A DNA stretch of 64,000 nt from JAPORY01 sp965215385 (GCA_965215385.1 OZ244059.1:1798001-1862000), one strand, 5' to 3'; positions 7,951 to 18,134 are shown, counted from the first letter of the stretch. Notes: generated from the sequence alone by a model not told the origin. A program made the numbers and translations.

Positions 7951-9123
7951 ATGAATTTCGATGAAGTCATTGATCGCAAAGGCAGCCACTGCGCAAAGTG
8001 GGACCTTATGGAGGCGAATTACGGCGTTGCGGCTGCACAGGGTATCGCAATGTGGGTGGCAGACATGGATTTTCGCCCACCCGCAATTATACGAGAAGCT
8101 CTGCAGGCCGTCTTAGATCATGGGTTTTTTGGCTATTTTGGTGACGAGTCCGCATACCTTGCAGCAATTCAATGGTGGATGCGAATGCGTCATAACTGGC
8201 AGATTGAGCCCGACTGGATTTTCTCGACGCATGGTCTCGTTAATGGTACGGCGATGTGCATCGATGCCTTCTCACAGCCAGGTGATGGCGTCCTGACTAT
8301 GACCCCCGTCTATCATGCGTTCGCACGCGTAATCCGTGCCAGCAATCGCGACCTGATCGAATGCGAATTACAAAATACCGACGGCCGATACGAGTTGAAC
8401 ATCGAAGCTTGGGAGACGCAGCTAACGGGTCACGAGCGCATTCTGCTCCTTTGTTCACCCCATAATCCCGGCGGCCGGGTTTGGACGAAACAGGAGTTGC
8501 AAGCAATCGCTGACTTTTCCAAGCGCCACGATCTCATTCTCGTCTCCGACGAAATCCATCACGATCTCGTCTACCCGGAACAAACCCATATCCCGATGGC
8601 GACGGTTGATCCGTCGATTTGTGACCGCTTGGTCATGATGACGGCAGGAACGAAAACCTTCAATATTGCTGGCACCCATTGCGGGAATGTGATTATTCCC
8701 GATCCAATGCTGCGACAGCAGTTTGCCAGACGCCTGGCGGCGTTGGGCTTATCCCCTAATTCGTTCGGGCTCTTTGCAGCAACCGCTGCTTATTCGGCGG
8801 CAGGGGCGCAGTGGGTGGACGCGCTCATGCGCTATCTGAACGAGAGTCGCAATATATTTGACGACAGAATCAATGCGATCAAGGGGGTGTGCTCAATGCC
8901 CTTGGAAGCAACCTATTTGTCGTGGGTGGATTTTTCTCAATCGGGACTTCCTATCGCTGATGTGATCGAACGGGTCGAGAAAGTAGCAAAGATCGCCGTC
9001 AATCATGGGAGTACATTTGGGAAAGGCGGCGAGACGTTTTTGCGCTTCAACATCGCGACACCGCGCCTAGTCATGTGCGAAGCACTGAATCGCCTTGAGA
9101 TTGCCTTTCGAGATTTGGGTTGA
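7951..9123 (+). CDS. patB: PLP-dependent C-S lyase, PatB/MalY family
   Basis: A 390-residue fold-type I PLP enzyme. Proteins of this family cleave cystathionine or cysteine conjugates to give thiol, pyruvate and ammonia. Family marks: IAMWVADMDF near the N-terminus, LLCSPHNPGGRVW in the middle, LILVSDEIHHDLVYP with the PLP-ring Asp, and TAGTKTFNIAGTHCGN where Lys forms the Schiff base. I chose ATG 7951 because GGAG sits at the right distance and the protein then begins MNFDEVIDRKG as family members do; an upstream ATG at 7888 would add 21 unrelated residues. Divergent from def. Confidence 0.88.
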   Translation: MNFDEVIDRKGSHCAKWDLMEANYGVAAAQGIAMWVADMDFRPPAIIREALQAVLDHGFFGYFGDESAYLAAIQWWMRMRHNWQIEPDWIFSTHGLVNGTAMCIDAFSQPGDGVLTMTPVYHAFARVIRASNRDLIECELQNTDGRYELNIEAWETQLTGHERILLLCSPHNPGGRVWTKQELQAIADFSKRHDLILVSDEIHHDLVYPEQTHIPMATVDPSICDRLVMMTAGTKTFNIAGTHCGNVIIPDPMLRQQFARRLAALGLSPNSFGLFAATAAYSAAGAQWVDALMRYLNESRNIFDDRINAIKGVCSMPLEATYLSWVDFSQSGLPIADVIERVEKVAKIAVNHGSTFGKGGETFLRFNIATPRLVMCEALNRLEIAFRDLG

Positions 9124-9299
9124 CTTGCGCCTTTGATGTCCCTTGGCGAATCGCGTCTGCATGTCAGTTGGTCAGGAGGTAAACAGCACTTGCGGCCCGC
9201 TATCCTGTCGGCGATATCCATCGCGTACCAATAGTCGATCCGTGATTGTTTGCCGCCATCGCCGTGTGCGGCAATTGACTGTTCGAGTAGCACGGTACG

Positions 9300-10899
9300 C
9301 TAATTATTGGAGAGGGCCGGCGAAACAAATACGAAATGACGCTGATAGCTACGTGGGTCGGCCTCATCAAACATCGTCGTAATAAACGGCGCGTTCTTCT
9401 CGGTGAAGAACCGCTCAAGGGTGTCGATCTCTCTTGCAATGTCATGCCCTTGCGCTGAGTGCTTGGCAGATAGGATCCACAGAGGGCCGCTATGCGATGA
9501 ATTAGCGGCGGGCCGAACGCGGACGAGGGCGTCGAACTCTGCTTGCTTGGGGTTCTTGATTTCGGGATTGGCGTAGACAAAGGTGTAGGGGTGATTTTCC
9601 GGCGGAAACGATTGGCATCCCGTGTCCGTCAGATAGCGCAAAGTTTCTTGGCAAAGGCTCTCAAGCCCGTAGCCCTCAAGCCGCTGGATATGGTTCCGGC
9701 TGATGCGCAAAAGGGCGTCGGGATCCATTCGCGTAGCCGCGTCCGCGATGATCTCCAGCACCTGCAATTGAAAACGAGCAAAGGCGTCACAAACCCGCCA
9801 TTTGATATCCGTGTCGTCATCACGATAGTGCTTCTTTTCCAGTAGCCCAAGATGATTGCCAGACAGACGGTTTGCGACGGTGGCGGCAACTCTCTCCATC
9901 GTCGCATCGTCGTTCATATCTTCCTCAGGGTATTCTTTCATCAGAGCGCGACGAATTCCCTCTATCGTTTGTGTGAGAACCTCATCACTACACTTGGAAA
10001 AGGTTTCACTGATGTTCCAACCATTCGGTTTTTGCGAGAGCCAGCGCACGATCCTTTGATCTGAAGTCCGAAGTTCAACCTCCAGTTGATCTTTAAACCC
10101 ACCTCCCGGCGCGATTCGATACTGCTCTTCCGCTTTGAGAAACTGTCGTGTCCACTCGGTGTCGTCGGTGATCCGCCAAAAAATCGCTTAATTCTCCCGC
10201 TCACCAAAATCGCTCCCAGTGTCCGGGCAAACCGTCGAAAGCCGTCCAGAGCTTAAGTAGACAATGGGGATTGTGCTGCCACCCCTGATCAATTGTCATT
10301 TCCTTGAATTCGGCAAAGGTCCAAGGCTTGACATGCAAGAACTCATCCACGCGATTAAACATGGGTGCCCTTGGATACTTGAACATCGCTACTAAACGCT
10401 GCTGTTCGGATCCCGTGAAAATCAATCGAGATTTGGGCGTTGATTGCTTTCGGCTCTCGCGCCGCAAGCGATCAATGAGAAACTGGACCTCACTCTCGAC
10501 CGTACCACTCGTTGATCGAATTCGTTGAAACTCGTCGAGAACGACAATACAACCTTGCCGCAGCAGGTGTTCGGCTAAGGTGCTGAATTGGATTTCCTCG
10601 ACGGCCGAGACGTTCTAAAATCCACCCAAGAGTTGTGGGATGGTGCGCTGAACCGCTTGCAGCAATCGTTTGAAGGCGGCTTGGCTTGTCGTGTCCAATC
10701 GCAAGAACTCACAGACAATCACACCATTCCAAGCTGCGGACTCTAGACTTTGTTCAATATACGTATTGATGAGATCCGTCTTGCCGACATTGCGCCGACC
10801 GTAGATCGCTAGAACAGAGAACTGCGCATGACCATTCATAAATCGGTCTAGCGAATGAGGTTCTGCCTACCGTCCGTAGAATCGCCAAGGTTGGGACAT
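9300..10899 (-). pseudogene. AAA ATPase (ATPase_2/DUF234-like) with a C-terminal nuclease-like part, decayed
   Basis: From ATG 10899 the frame reads MSQPWRFYGR, then TAG at 10867-10869, then AEPHSLDRFMNGHAQFSVLA and IYGRRNVGKTDLINTYIEQS, a Walker A loop in the form (YGRRxVGKT) typical of ATPase_2 proteins. TAG at 10615-10617 interrupts again, followed by GCIVVLDEFQRI (Walker B) and SRLIFTGSEQQRLVAMF. The same frame ends in TGA at 10201; the rest continues in another frame (AIFWRITDDTEWTRQFLKAE onward) to TAA 9300, and there KQAEFDALVRVRP...LWILSAKHSAQG resembles the E/D-x-K core of the PD-(D/E)XK-like DUF234 region. Four lesions in a ~520-codon gene show it is dead. Such proteins are uncharacterised; several are suspected defence or toxin components. 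Confidence 0.65.
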
Positions 10900-11100
10900 T
10901 GAACTCAACTCTCTTCTACCGGCCCCTTCGAGCCCAGCAATATAGCAAGTTACCCGATACTTAAAGATGCCCGCCGCGTTTCGCGACGCTGACCGGTGGT
11001 TCTCTCACCGCTGCGGAGCAATCATCGGTGGAAGAATTTGTGCCATTCGCAGCCATCGACAGTTGCAATATTTGTCGGTCGATACGCGAAAAATGGTGGA

Positions 11101-11850
11101 TTAGGCTAGGCCGACCTGTCGCCGTATACCATTATCTCTCAACGATATCTCCTGACCCAAAAGCGAATCTGCCTGCGGGCTGCACATCCATACCAGGGCC
11201 TTTGCCGGCCATTCGGCCGGTATATGATCAGACCAGTCAAGCTGACTAACGGGATTAATTTTGGAGCCCTTGATCTCCCTCTGCATCTCGGTTGCCACCG
11301 TTCCGGGCGATAATCCCATGATTCGAAGACCATTTTCCCGCTCTTCTTGATGCAGGCAACGTGTAAGCATCGCCGCACCGGCTTTCGAGGCACAATAGTG
11401 GCTCCACGCCTCAAGCGGATGACTGGCCGCACCAGAACTAACCGTCAAGATGGTGCCACCTCCAGCTGCACGCATATGCGGCAGGACGGCCCGCATGCCG
11501 TAAAAGACGCCCTTGAGGTTGATATCAATCGCCGTATCCCAGTCGCCAACATTGGCATCAATTAAGTGCACAATCGGGGAAATTATACCAGCATTATTGA
11601 TTAATACATCAATTCCACCAAATGTATCAAGGCAAATGTTCGCCGCCGCCTGAACATCGTCGAAGACAGAGACGTCCCCGACAACCGCTCGGGCGGATTT
11701 TCCAATTTCGGCCGCCACGGCGTCAATCTGATCTCGGTTCCGCGCCATCAAACAGACCTTGGCACCAGCTTCTGCAAATGTCCGAGCTGCCGCCGCACCA
11801 ATCCCACGACTAGCACCTGTAATGAGTACCGACTTTCCCGCGATTGACAT
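11101..11850 (-). CDS. Short-chain dehydrogenase/reductase
   Basis: A 249-residue classical SDR oxidoreductase using NAD(P)H. Visible: GASRGIGAAAARTF cofactor loop at residues ~12-25, DVSVFDD, NNAGI at ~87-91, the catalytic Ser in TVSSGAASHP, and YCASKAGAAM with Tyr and Lys of the YxxxK site. The later part (LSPGTVATEMQREI) is the usual PGxVxTxM. Ribosome site GAGGGAAAG before ATG. Substrate cannot be deduced. Divergent from the DUF2125 gene with ~110 bases between. Confidence 0.85.
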   Translation of the reverse strand: MSIAGKSVLITGASRGIGAAAARTFAEAGAKVCLMARNRDQIDAVAAEIGKSARAVVGDVSVFDDVQAAANICLDTFGGIDVLINNAGIISPIVHLIDANVGDWDTAIDINLKGVFYGMRAVLPHMRAAGGGTILTVSSGAASHPLEAWSHYCASKAGAAMLTRCLHQEERENGLRIMGLSPGTVATEMQREIKGSKINPVSQLDWSDHIPAEWPAKALVWMCSPQADSLLGQEISLRDNGIRRQVGLA

Positions 11851-11959
11851 AACTTTCCCTCACTTAAGAATCATTGTAGCTACCAAGTTGGGACTGCTAT
11901 TGCAATCATCTCGTCAAAGACGCACCATATCGTGGTAACAGAAGGGAAGGGACTCAATC

Positions 11960-13453
11960 ATGGTTTCCGCTAAGATAAGCATCGGTTTAACGCTGCTTTT
12001 CCTGTGCAGCGGTGTCAGTGACGCGGTCGCGCAAGTGTCCGCGAGCAAGGTTTGGGCAAAGTGGCGTGATTTGCTTGATGGTGCTGGCTATGACGTCACA
12101 GCACAGGAAAATCGCGATGGCGACTCCCTAACCCTCCAAGATTTGACCCTCACATTCGCTTCAGATGATGGCGACATCAAAGCTAATGTCACAGTGGCTG
12201 AACTCTCAATGACTGTCGCCGAAGACAAGCGGATCCAAATCGAGTTTCCGCAAACGATTCCTATCAAAGTGGAATTGCGCGATGCCGCGGCAACAAAGTT
12301 TGATGTTACTCTCAACCTCGCCTCCGACTCTTTGCGTACCTTTGCGGAAGGAACAGTCGATGATATTTATTTTACCTATGATGCTGCTACAATCGACCTC
12401 AAAGTTGACAGCGTGACCGAAAATGATGTGCCGTGGTCAGCCGATGAGTACAGTTTCGATTTACGACTATCCGGAATCAACGGCTTCGCCACTATCAACC
12501 CACCTCTGATCAGACATTTTCTGATGGGTGACGGCGTTGACATTGAAGTGCGATTTATAGACCGAACTACGACGGAACAATTCCGATTGTCTGGCAAATC
12601 TGCCGCGTTCACTTTCGAAGATGAAGGGTTTTCGGTAAACCCGCTGAGTGCGCAAGATGTCGTTAACAAGATCAAGCAAGGGCTGTCGAAAACGCGAGTC
12701 CTGTCCGTTCATTCTGGCGAAATCTCGACCCTGTTCAAGAGTAGGAACGAGGACGTTGCGACTCAGAGTTCAATTGCTCAAAGTCGGTTCGAAGCGACGC
12801 TCGAAAAAACGCGACAACAACAACAAAGTTTGCATGAAAACATCTCCTTTCGCGTGGAAAGTTCTGCAGCAACGGTCCCGATAACTGGTCAAGTTGGACG
12901 CGTCCAACTTGATGTGGAAAGGCCCGTTATTGCCTCTGCAGAACTTCAGGATTTTCGCCTCGCGGGCATGATCAAAGATATTCGTCTTGCAGACGCGGTC
13001 TGGAATGAATTTGACCCGCAGGGGCATTTGCCCCGCGAAGCAAGCAACATCGCGATTGACTTTGCAGGTGAAACACTGCTGTCGGCCGACAGTCTTGACT
13101 TTCCGTTTCACGCGATGACCAAAGAGCCACAACTGCGGTTCGGCGGCGTGCGTTCGGTTAAGATCAATGGGATCAACGCAACTGCTATGGGTGCCGTACT
13201 GGCGGCGACCGGTCAGTTCATGATCTCAGCCGATGATTTCCCCGTTGGCGAAATGAACGTTACCATCACCAATGGTAGCGAATTGATTGATCGCCTCGTT
13301 GCCGCTAATGTCATGCCCGATGAACTTGCAACCGCCGCGCGGGCGGCCCTAGGATTGCTCGCCAAGCCCGGTGAGGCCGAAAACATTTTAACGTCTCGCA
13401 TTGAGTTCAATGACCGAGGGCAGGTGATCGCCAACGGTCAACGACTGCGATAA
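11960..13453 (+). CDS. DUF2125-type secreted protein
   Basis: A 497-residue exported protein preceded by GGAAGGGA. The signal peptide is MVSAKISIGLTLLFLCSGVS plus DAVAQ, with likely cleavage after Ala-Gln or just before. The mature part starts VSASKVWAKWRDLLDGAGYD, which fits the opening of alphaproteobacterial DUF2125 proteins (periplasmic, long beta-rich repeats of the type seen in AsmA/TAM-like lipid-handling proteins). Repeated short beta patterns (LTLQDLTLTF, IKANVTVAELSMTV) agree with that. Function is not established. Upstream of pmbA with ~90 bases between, same strand. Confidence 0.7.
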   Translation: MVSAKISIGLTLLFLCSGVSDAVAQVSASKVWAKWRDLLDGAGYDVTAQENRDGDSLTLQDLTLTFASDDGDIKANVTVAELSMTVAEDKRIQIEFPQTIPIKVELRDAAATKFDVTLNLASDSLRTFAEGTVDDIYFTYDAATIDLKVDSVTENDVPWSADEYSFDLRLSGINGFATINPPLIRHFLMGDGVDIEVRFIDRTTTEQFRLSGKSAAFTFEDEGFSVNPLSAQDVVNKIKQGLSKTRVLSVHSGEISTLFKSRNEDVATQSSIAQSRFEATLEKTRQQQQSLHENISFRVESSAATVPITGQVGRVQLDVERPVIASAELQDFRLAGMIKDIRLADAVWNEFDPQGHLPREASNIAIDFAGETLLSADSLDFPFHAMTKEPQLRFGGVRSVKINGINATAMGAVLAATGQFMISADDFPVGEMNVTITNGSELIDRLVAANVMPDELATAARAALGLLAKPGEAENILTSRIEFNDRGQVIANGQRLR

Positions 13454-13542
13454 GTCGACGATATCTACTGACATGTCGCCGTGCTCGTTCACGACTCGCA
13501 ACATTTGACCTTGGCTCTATTGCATAAGACCAGAATCCGCTC

Positions 13543-14886
13543 ATGAAAACACTTGAAGATCTCTCGCACGCTTTGCTTGTACGGGCACAAGCGGCTGGAG
13601 CAACTTCGGCAGACTGCTTGGTGTCACAAACAAATGGCCTCTCGGTGCAAGTACTTAACGGTCGTTTAGAACACGCGCAGCGTTCTGAGCGGTGCTCGCT
13701 GGCACTGCGGGTCTTTGTCGGTCGTCGCCAAGCCTGTGTAGCCGCAACCGACAGTTCGGACACCACGATTGCGACATTGAGCGAACGTGCTGTCGCGATG
13801 GCCAAAGAGGCACCCACCGACCCGTACTGTGGTCTGCCAGAGTCGGACCAGCTGGCGCAAGACTGGAAGGTTGAGTCCCTTGAACTTGCTGATCCGGCAC
13901 CTGAACCCACGCCCGACCAGCTTCAAGATGACGCGCTAGCGGCCGAGGCGGCAGCTCTAGCAGTCTCAGGCGTGAGTCAAGTCGATTCGGCGTCAGCAGC
14001 CTACGGTTCCGAGAACTTCCATATTGCCGCCACGAATGGATTTAGCGGCGGGCTTCGGTTCACCAATTTCTCGACATCTTGTGTTGCCATCAGCGGCACC
14101 GGCTTGGAAATGGAGCGGGAGTATGATTACGACTCGCGGATATTTCGTGGCGACATACGACTGCCCGAGGAAATTGGTCGCCGTGCTGGGGAACGTGCCG
14201 AAGCTCGGCGGGGTGCTCGAAAACCGCAGACGGGGCAGTTCCCGGTGTTGTTTGATGAGCGGATTTCAGGCTCACTGATTGGTCACTTTCTCGCGGCTAT
14301 CAATGGTCACGCCGTCGCCACCGGCACCTCCTGGCTCCGCAACGCGATGGATGAACCGGTTTTTCCGGCACAACTCACCCTATTTGAAAATCCACATCGC
14401 CGGCGCGTCGCCGGTTCGCGACCATTTGACGACGAGGGACTGCCGACAACGCCGCGTGAACTTGTAAGGGATGGTGTCTTGCTTACTTGGACGCTGGATT
14501 GCGCAACGGCCCGCCGCCTAGGTTTGACCTCTACCGCCAATGCCCGACGCGGCTCTTCGGCGCCGCCGACACCGGTTCCGTGGAACGTTGAACTTACCCA
14601 AGGCGAGACCAGTCCCCAAGAACTAATACGTGACCTCGGCACTGGTTTACTCGTTACCTCCTTAATGGGCTCGACCATCAATCCCAACACTGGTGATTAC
14701 TCAAGGGGTGCCTCTGGGTATTGGATCGAAGATGGTGAAGTTTCCTATCCGGTAAATGAATGCACCATCGCTGGGAATCTTCGCCAAATGCTCGGGACTC
14801 TTATTCCAGCTAACGATGCTCGCCGATACTTGCCACGAGTAGTCCCCTCATTATTGATCGAAGGCATGACGCTTGCCGGAAAATGA
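13543..14886 (+). CDS. pmbA: PmbA/TldE subunit of the TldD-TldE metalloprotease
   Basis: A 447-residue TldE homologue. TldD and TldE form a heterodimeric protease that trims peptides such as microcin B17 precursor and degrades CcdA. The N-terminal domain begins with ALLVRAQAAGATSADCLVSQ; the C-terminal beta-rich part contains VLFDERISGSLIGHFLAAIN and NCTIAGN-like EVSYPVNECTIAGNLRQML near the end, a hallmark of TldD/PmbA proteins. TldE lacks the metal site found in TldD, and no tldD is in this window. The last 14 bases overlap the following phosphatase gene, so translation is coupled. Confidence 0.9.
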   Translation: MKTLEDLSHALLVRAQAAGATSADCLVSQTNGLSVQVLNGRLEHAQRSERCSLALRVFVGRRQACVAATDSSDTTIATLSERAVAMAKEAPTDPYCGLPESDQLAQDWKVESLELADPAPEPTPDQLQDDALAAEAAALAVSGVSQVDSASAAYGSENFHIAATNGFSGGLRFTNFSTSCVAISGTGLEMEREYDYDSRIFRGDIRLPEEIGRRAGERAEARRGARKPQTGQFPVLFDERISGSLIGHFLAAINGHAVATGTSWLRNAMDEPVFPAQLTLFENPHRRRVAGSRPFDDEGLPTTPRELVRDGVLLTWTLDCATARRLGLTSTANARRGSSAPPTPVPWNVELTQGETSPQELIRDLGTGLLVTSLMGSTINPNTGDYSRGASGYWIEDGEVSYPVNECTIAGNLRQMLGTLIPANDARRYLPRVVPSLLIEGMTLAGK

Positions 14887-15655
14887 CCTCGAATTACTGA
14901 TTTCTGCGGCGCGTGCGGCGGGGAAACTCGCTCTCAAGTTTGACGTAACCCGGGCAAAGCAATGGGATAAACCGAATGGTGGCGGCCTCGTCACCGAGGT
15001 CGATATTGCCGTGAACGCCATGCTGGAAGATTTTCTGCGAGCGGCACGGCCCGAGTACGGATGGCTCTCGGAGGAAAGTATTGATACCGATGAGCGCCTT
15101 GATCATGAGTCCGTGTTTATCGTCGATCCGATCGATGGTACCCGAAGCTTTGTTGGTGGCTCATCGACCTGGGCACATTCTCTTGCCGTTGCGCGTCGTG
15201 GGCAGGTAGCCGCGGCGGTGATCTATCTGCCGAGGCGAAACTTATTGTACGCCGCGAGTTGCAATTTGGTAGCAACCCTTAACGGAACTCCCGTGGTTCC
15301 AAGTCAACGATCCATCTGCTCCAATGCCACCGTACTCTCGAATCGTGGCTCTCTCGACCCGAAGCACTGGAAGTTGGGTGCCCCTCCTGACATCAAAAGA
15401 ATCCATCGACCCTCACTTGCCTACCGCTTGGCTCTTGTTGCTCAAGGCCGCTTTGACGCCGCCTTGACCGTGTTTCCCGCTTGGGAATGGGATGTTGCCG
15501 CTGGCGATCTGATCCTGCGACGGGCCGGGGCCAAGGTCACCGATATCACCGGAAATGCGCTTTCCTTCAATAACCCGCACCCTCGAGTCCCCAGCGTTGT
15601 TTCGGCGGGACACGATTTGCATAAAGCTTTGATTGATAGGCTACGGGTGAACTGA
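14873..15655 (+). CDS. cysQ: Inositol-monophosphatase family phosphatase, CysQ-like
   Basis: A 260-residue member of the Li-sensitive Mg-dependent phosphatase family. CysQ removes the 3'-phosphate of PAP in sulfur metabolism. Motifs: WLSEESIDTDERL (Glu metal ligand), VFIVDPIDGTRSFVGG (DPIDGT metal-binding core), and EWDVAAGDLILRRAGAKVTD (WDxAAG substrate and metal site). It starts with TTG within the end of pmbA. The pmbA - cysQ-like - (kdtA) - lpxK order is common in alphaproteobacteria; here the kdo transferase gene expected before lpxK is absent. It could also act on another phosphorylated substrate. Confidence 0.82.
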   Translation: MPENDLELLISAARAAGKLALKFDVTRAKQWDKPNGGGLVTEVDIAVNAMLEDFLRAARPEYGWLSEESIDTDERLDHESVFIVDPIDGTRSFVGGSSTWAHSLAVARRGQVAAAVIYLPRRNLLYAASCNLVATLNGTPVVPSQRSICSNATVLSNRGSLDPKHWKLGAPPDIKRIHRPSLAYRLALVAQGRFDAALTVFPAWEWDVAAGDLILRRAGAKVTDITGNALSFNNPHPRVPSVVSAGHDLHKALIDRLRVN

Positions 15656-15939
15656 AACAAGCTTACAAGCTTATCAACACGCAATAGTACGCACCACACC
15701 GGCTACCATTGCTTGTCGCTACTTAACCACGGCTAATAAAATGACAGATTTGTTCCCTTCATCGGACTTGGCTCGAAATTCGAACCCAGCAATATCACCG
15801 ACCACCGCAGAATTCATACGAGCCTTAAAACCGTGACCAAGGTCGCTCATACTTACGATTCAATTCTGCGGCTTCGGCGGCGGCGACTCAAAGCGCGCAA
15901 GATTTTGGCGAGGTCACAACGTTTGAGTGACTGCTGTTA
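15656..15939. other. Spacer where a kdo-transferase gene is often found
   Basis: No intact gene. A frame ending TAA at 15939-15941, overlapping the lpxK start, gives SILRLRRRRLKARKILARSQ, very basic and unrecognised. Related genomes often have a small DUF4170 gene and the Kdo transferase waaA here; I find no remnant of either. Confidence 0.35.
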
Positions 15940-16935
15940 ATGCGACCGCCGCGCTTTTGGAGCAGACCGCCGCAAGACCTAGCGTGGCAATCAAAGTTGC
16001 TAGCCCCGCTCGGCTTTCTCTATGGTTATTTTGTTGCCCGACGACTTGCGCGTGGCAATCCCGCCCAAATGGCGGTGCCAGTAATTTGCGTCGGCAATAT
16101 TAATGTTGGCGGCGTCGGCAAAACCCCAGCGGTGGTCTGGCTAGCCCAGTTATTGGGCGCGGCGGGTCATATGCCGCACGTAATTTCGACTGGATACGGT
16201 GGCTCACTAGAAGGACCGATAAGGGTTAATCCAAAAATCCACCGCGCCGATCAAGTTGGCGATGAACCGCTCTTGATCGCAGCGTTCAGCGAGGTTTGGG
16301 TTGCAAAAAATCGAGTTGTGGCGGCGCGGTCCGCACAAGCGGCAGGGGCGACTACACTCATCCTCGACGACGGTCATCAAGACCCAAGTCTAAATAAGGA
16401 CATTGCTATTATTGTTGTTGATGCCAATCTAGGTTTTGGCAATCAATGTTGTTTGCCCGCTGGCCCTTTGCGAGAGCCGGTGGACGTCGGGCTTGCTAGA
16501 GCCGACCTCGTCCTAACGGTTGGCAGCAACTCAACCAGTAATCTGCGGGAATCCATCCCGCAAACGGTTCCATCTTTTGCCGCCGAACTGCGAGTACTTG
16601 ATACCGGAATGGATTGGTCAAAGACCCGAGTGATCGCCTTTGCCGGGATCGGCAACCCAGAGAAATTCTTCGCGACACTGCGAAGTCTCGGAAGCCAGAT
16701 CGTTCATACTGAAGCACTCGACGATCATCAGCCCCTCTCGGAAACTCTTTTGTCGCGTCTGCATTCACAAGCCAGGAAGCTTAACGCCCAACTGGTTACG
16801 ACAGAAAAGGACGCAGTTCGTCTACCAAAAAAATTCCGCTCGAGAATTCTAACCCTGCCGGTACGATTGACGGTCGAAGATGAGAAGAAATTGCAAGATC
16901 TACTGGAATCAATTGCCCCCGCTCTGAAGAGATGA
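15940..16935 (+). CDS. lpxK: Tetraacyldisaccharide 4'-kinase (lipid A)
   Basis: A 331-residue inner-membrane-associated kinase that phosphorylates the 4' position of the lipid A disaccharide precursor. The N-terminus begins MRPPRFWSRPPQD and has the membrane-associating LLAPLGFLYGYFVARRLARG. The P-loop is GNINVGGVGKTP, the form specific to LpxK. ILDDGHQDPSLNKDIAIIVV holds the conserved DDGHQ (DDGxQ) motif with its catalytic Asp, and CLPAGPLREP follows. Near residues 280-290 LVTTEKDAVRLP is the conserved TEKDxVRL. Intact and full length, so the cell makes lipid A and is Gram-negative with an LPS-type outer membrane. Confidence 0.95.
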   Translation: MRPPRFWSRPPQDLAWQSKLLAPLGFLYGYFVARRLARGNPAQMAVPVICVGNINVGGVGKTPAVVWLAQLLGAAGHMPHVISTGYGGSLEGPIRVNPKIHRADQVGDEPLLIAAFSEVWVAKNRVVAARSAQAAGATTLILDDGHQDPSLNKDIAIIVVDANLGFGNQCCLPAGPLREPVDVGLARADLVLTVGSNSTSNLRESIPQTVPSFAAELRVLDTGMDWSKTRVIAFAGIGNPEKFFATLRSLGSQIVHTEALDDHQPLSETLLSRLHSQARKLNAQLVTTEKDAVRLPKKFRSRILTLPVRLTVEDEKKLQDLLESIAPALKR

Positions 16936-17279
16936 CGGGTCTGCCGAAATCGTTTGGGGAGATGTCATTCGATATGGTAAATTCTGCGGTCAACTTGAAG
17001 GCGCACTACTCGGACACGAAACGACTGGTCCTACCACCACGTTTGCCGCTAAATCGCTGGCGTTATATCACTGGCTCATCTCGTACTCGGTTTGGTCGTC
17101 AGAACAATCGCTTGCGGTCGCTGGCGCCAGACTAGCTTATTCTTTCTTCCTTGCGTATGGCAAAATTCTGAACCGGTTAGCTTGCAAGTGCCGAAAATGA
17201 TTGGATCACTGAGGGAGTTTCAGCGGCTAGCTTTCGCTTTTTGTCGTCGCGAACGAAACTATAAGCTGTCACCGACAGA
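16936..17279. other. Intergenic region after lpxK, nothing assigned
   Basis: 344 bases. A 67-codon plus-strand frame overlaps the lpxK end region but has no recognisable motif. No hairpin terminator or RNA gene stood out. Confidence 0.4.
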
Positions 17280-18134
17280 ATGAAAAAAAGTCTACTGTGT
17301 ATCGGATTTGGTTACTGCGCCAGCGCGGCAGCCCGTTTGGTTTTGCTAGATGGTTGGTCGGTATATGGAACCGCTCGTAATGGGAAGAGTTTTGCAAAGA
17401 TCCGAGAAACCGGTACCGCGCCGCTGATATTTCCAAGCACTCGCTTGCGCGATGTGATGCGGCAAACTTCGCACCTATTGATATCGGCGGCACCGACGCC
17501 TGCTGGTGATCCGGTGTTGCGGGAATTTTATGATGCCGTCACGTCACGGGCCGCTGAATTTGATTGGGTTGGCTACCTTTCGACAACGGGCGTGTATGGC
17601 AATCATGATGGCAATTGGGTAGATGAAACCACCCCGATTACACCGACATCAGAGCGTGCCGAGCAGCGGCGGCGTGCCGAGATTGAGTGGTGTTCAATAC
17701 CGGACTTACCGCTACACATTTTTCGTCTTGCGGGAATTTATGGGCCTGATCGTAACCCGTTCGGCAAACTGCGCAATGGTACTGCGCAACGAATCATCAA
17801 GCCAAACCAACAATTCAGTCGTGTTCACGTTGACGACATTGCACACGCGTTAGTGGCGTCCATGCAGCGACCAAATCCGATTGCGATCTATAACGTATGC
17901 GACGATGAACCGGCGCCACCGCAGGATGTTATTGAATACGCCGCTAGGCTGATAGAATTGCCCGTGCCGCCGGATATTCCGTTTTCGGAAGCGAACTTAT
18001 CAGCGATGGTGAAATCCTTCTTTGCCGACAACAAGCGGGTCCGCAATGACAAAATGAAGCGCGAGCTCGGTGTTACACTCAAGTACTCCAATTATCGTGC
18101 GGGGCTAAGGCATATCTTAGAAAACAACGGCTAG
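17280..18134 (+). CDS. NAD(P)-binding SDR-like protein, YeeZ family
   Basis: A 284-residue atypical extended SDR. It starts MKKSLLCIGFGYCASAAARL, with GFGYCA replacing the usual GxxGxxG as in YeeZ-like proteins. Further marks: LLISAAPTPAGDP, WVGYLSTTGVYGNHDGNWVD (family motif YLSTTGVYG), HIFRLAGIYGPDRNPF, RVHVDDIAHAL and YNVCDDEPAPPQDVI. The substrate is unknown; members are often found beside queG or GST genes in alphaproteobacteria, whereas here it follows lpxK. Intact. Confidence 0.82.
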   Translation: MKKSLLCIGFGYCASAAARLVLLDGWSVYGTARNGKSFAKIRETGTAPLIFPSTRLRDVMRQTSHLLISAAPTPAGDPVLREFYDAVTSRAAEFDWVGYLSTTGVYGNHDGNWVDETTPITPTSERAEQRRRAEIEWCSIPDLPLHIFRLAGIYGPDRNPFGKLRNGTAQRIIKPNQQFSRVHVDDIAHALVASMQRPNPIAIYNVCDDEPAPPQDVIEYAARLIELPVPPDIPFSEANLSAMVKSFFADNKRVRNDKMKRELGVTLKYSNYRAGLRHILENNG

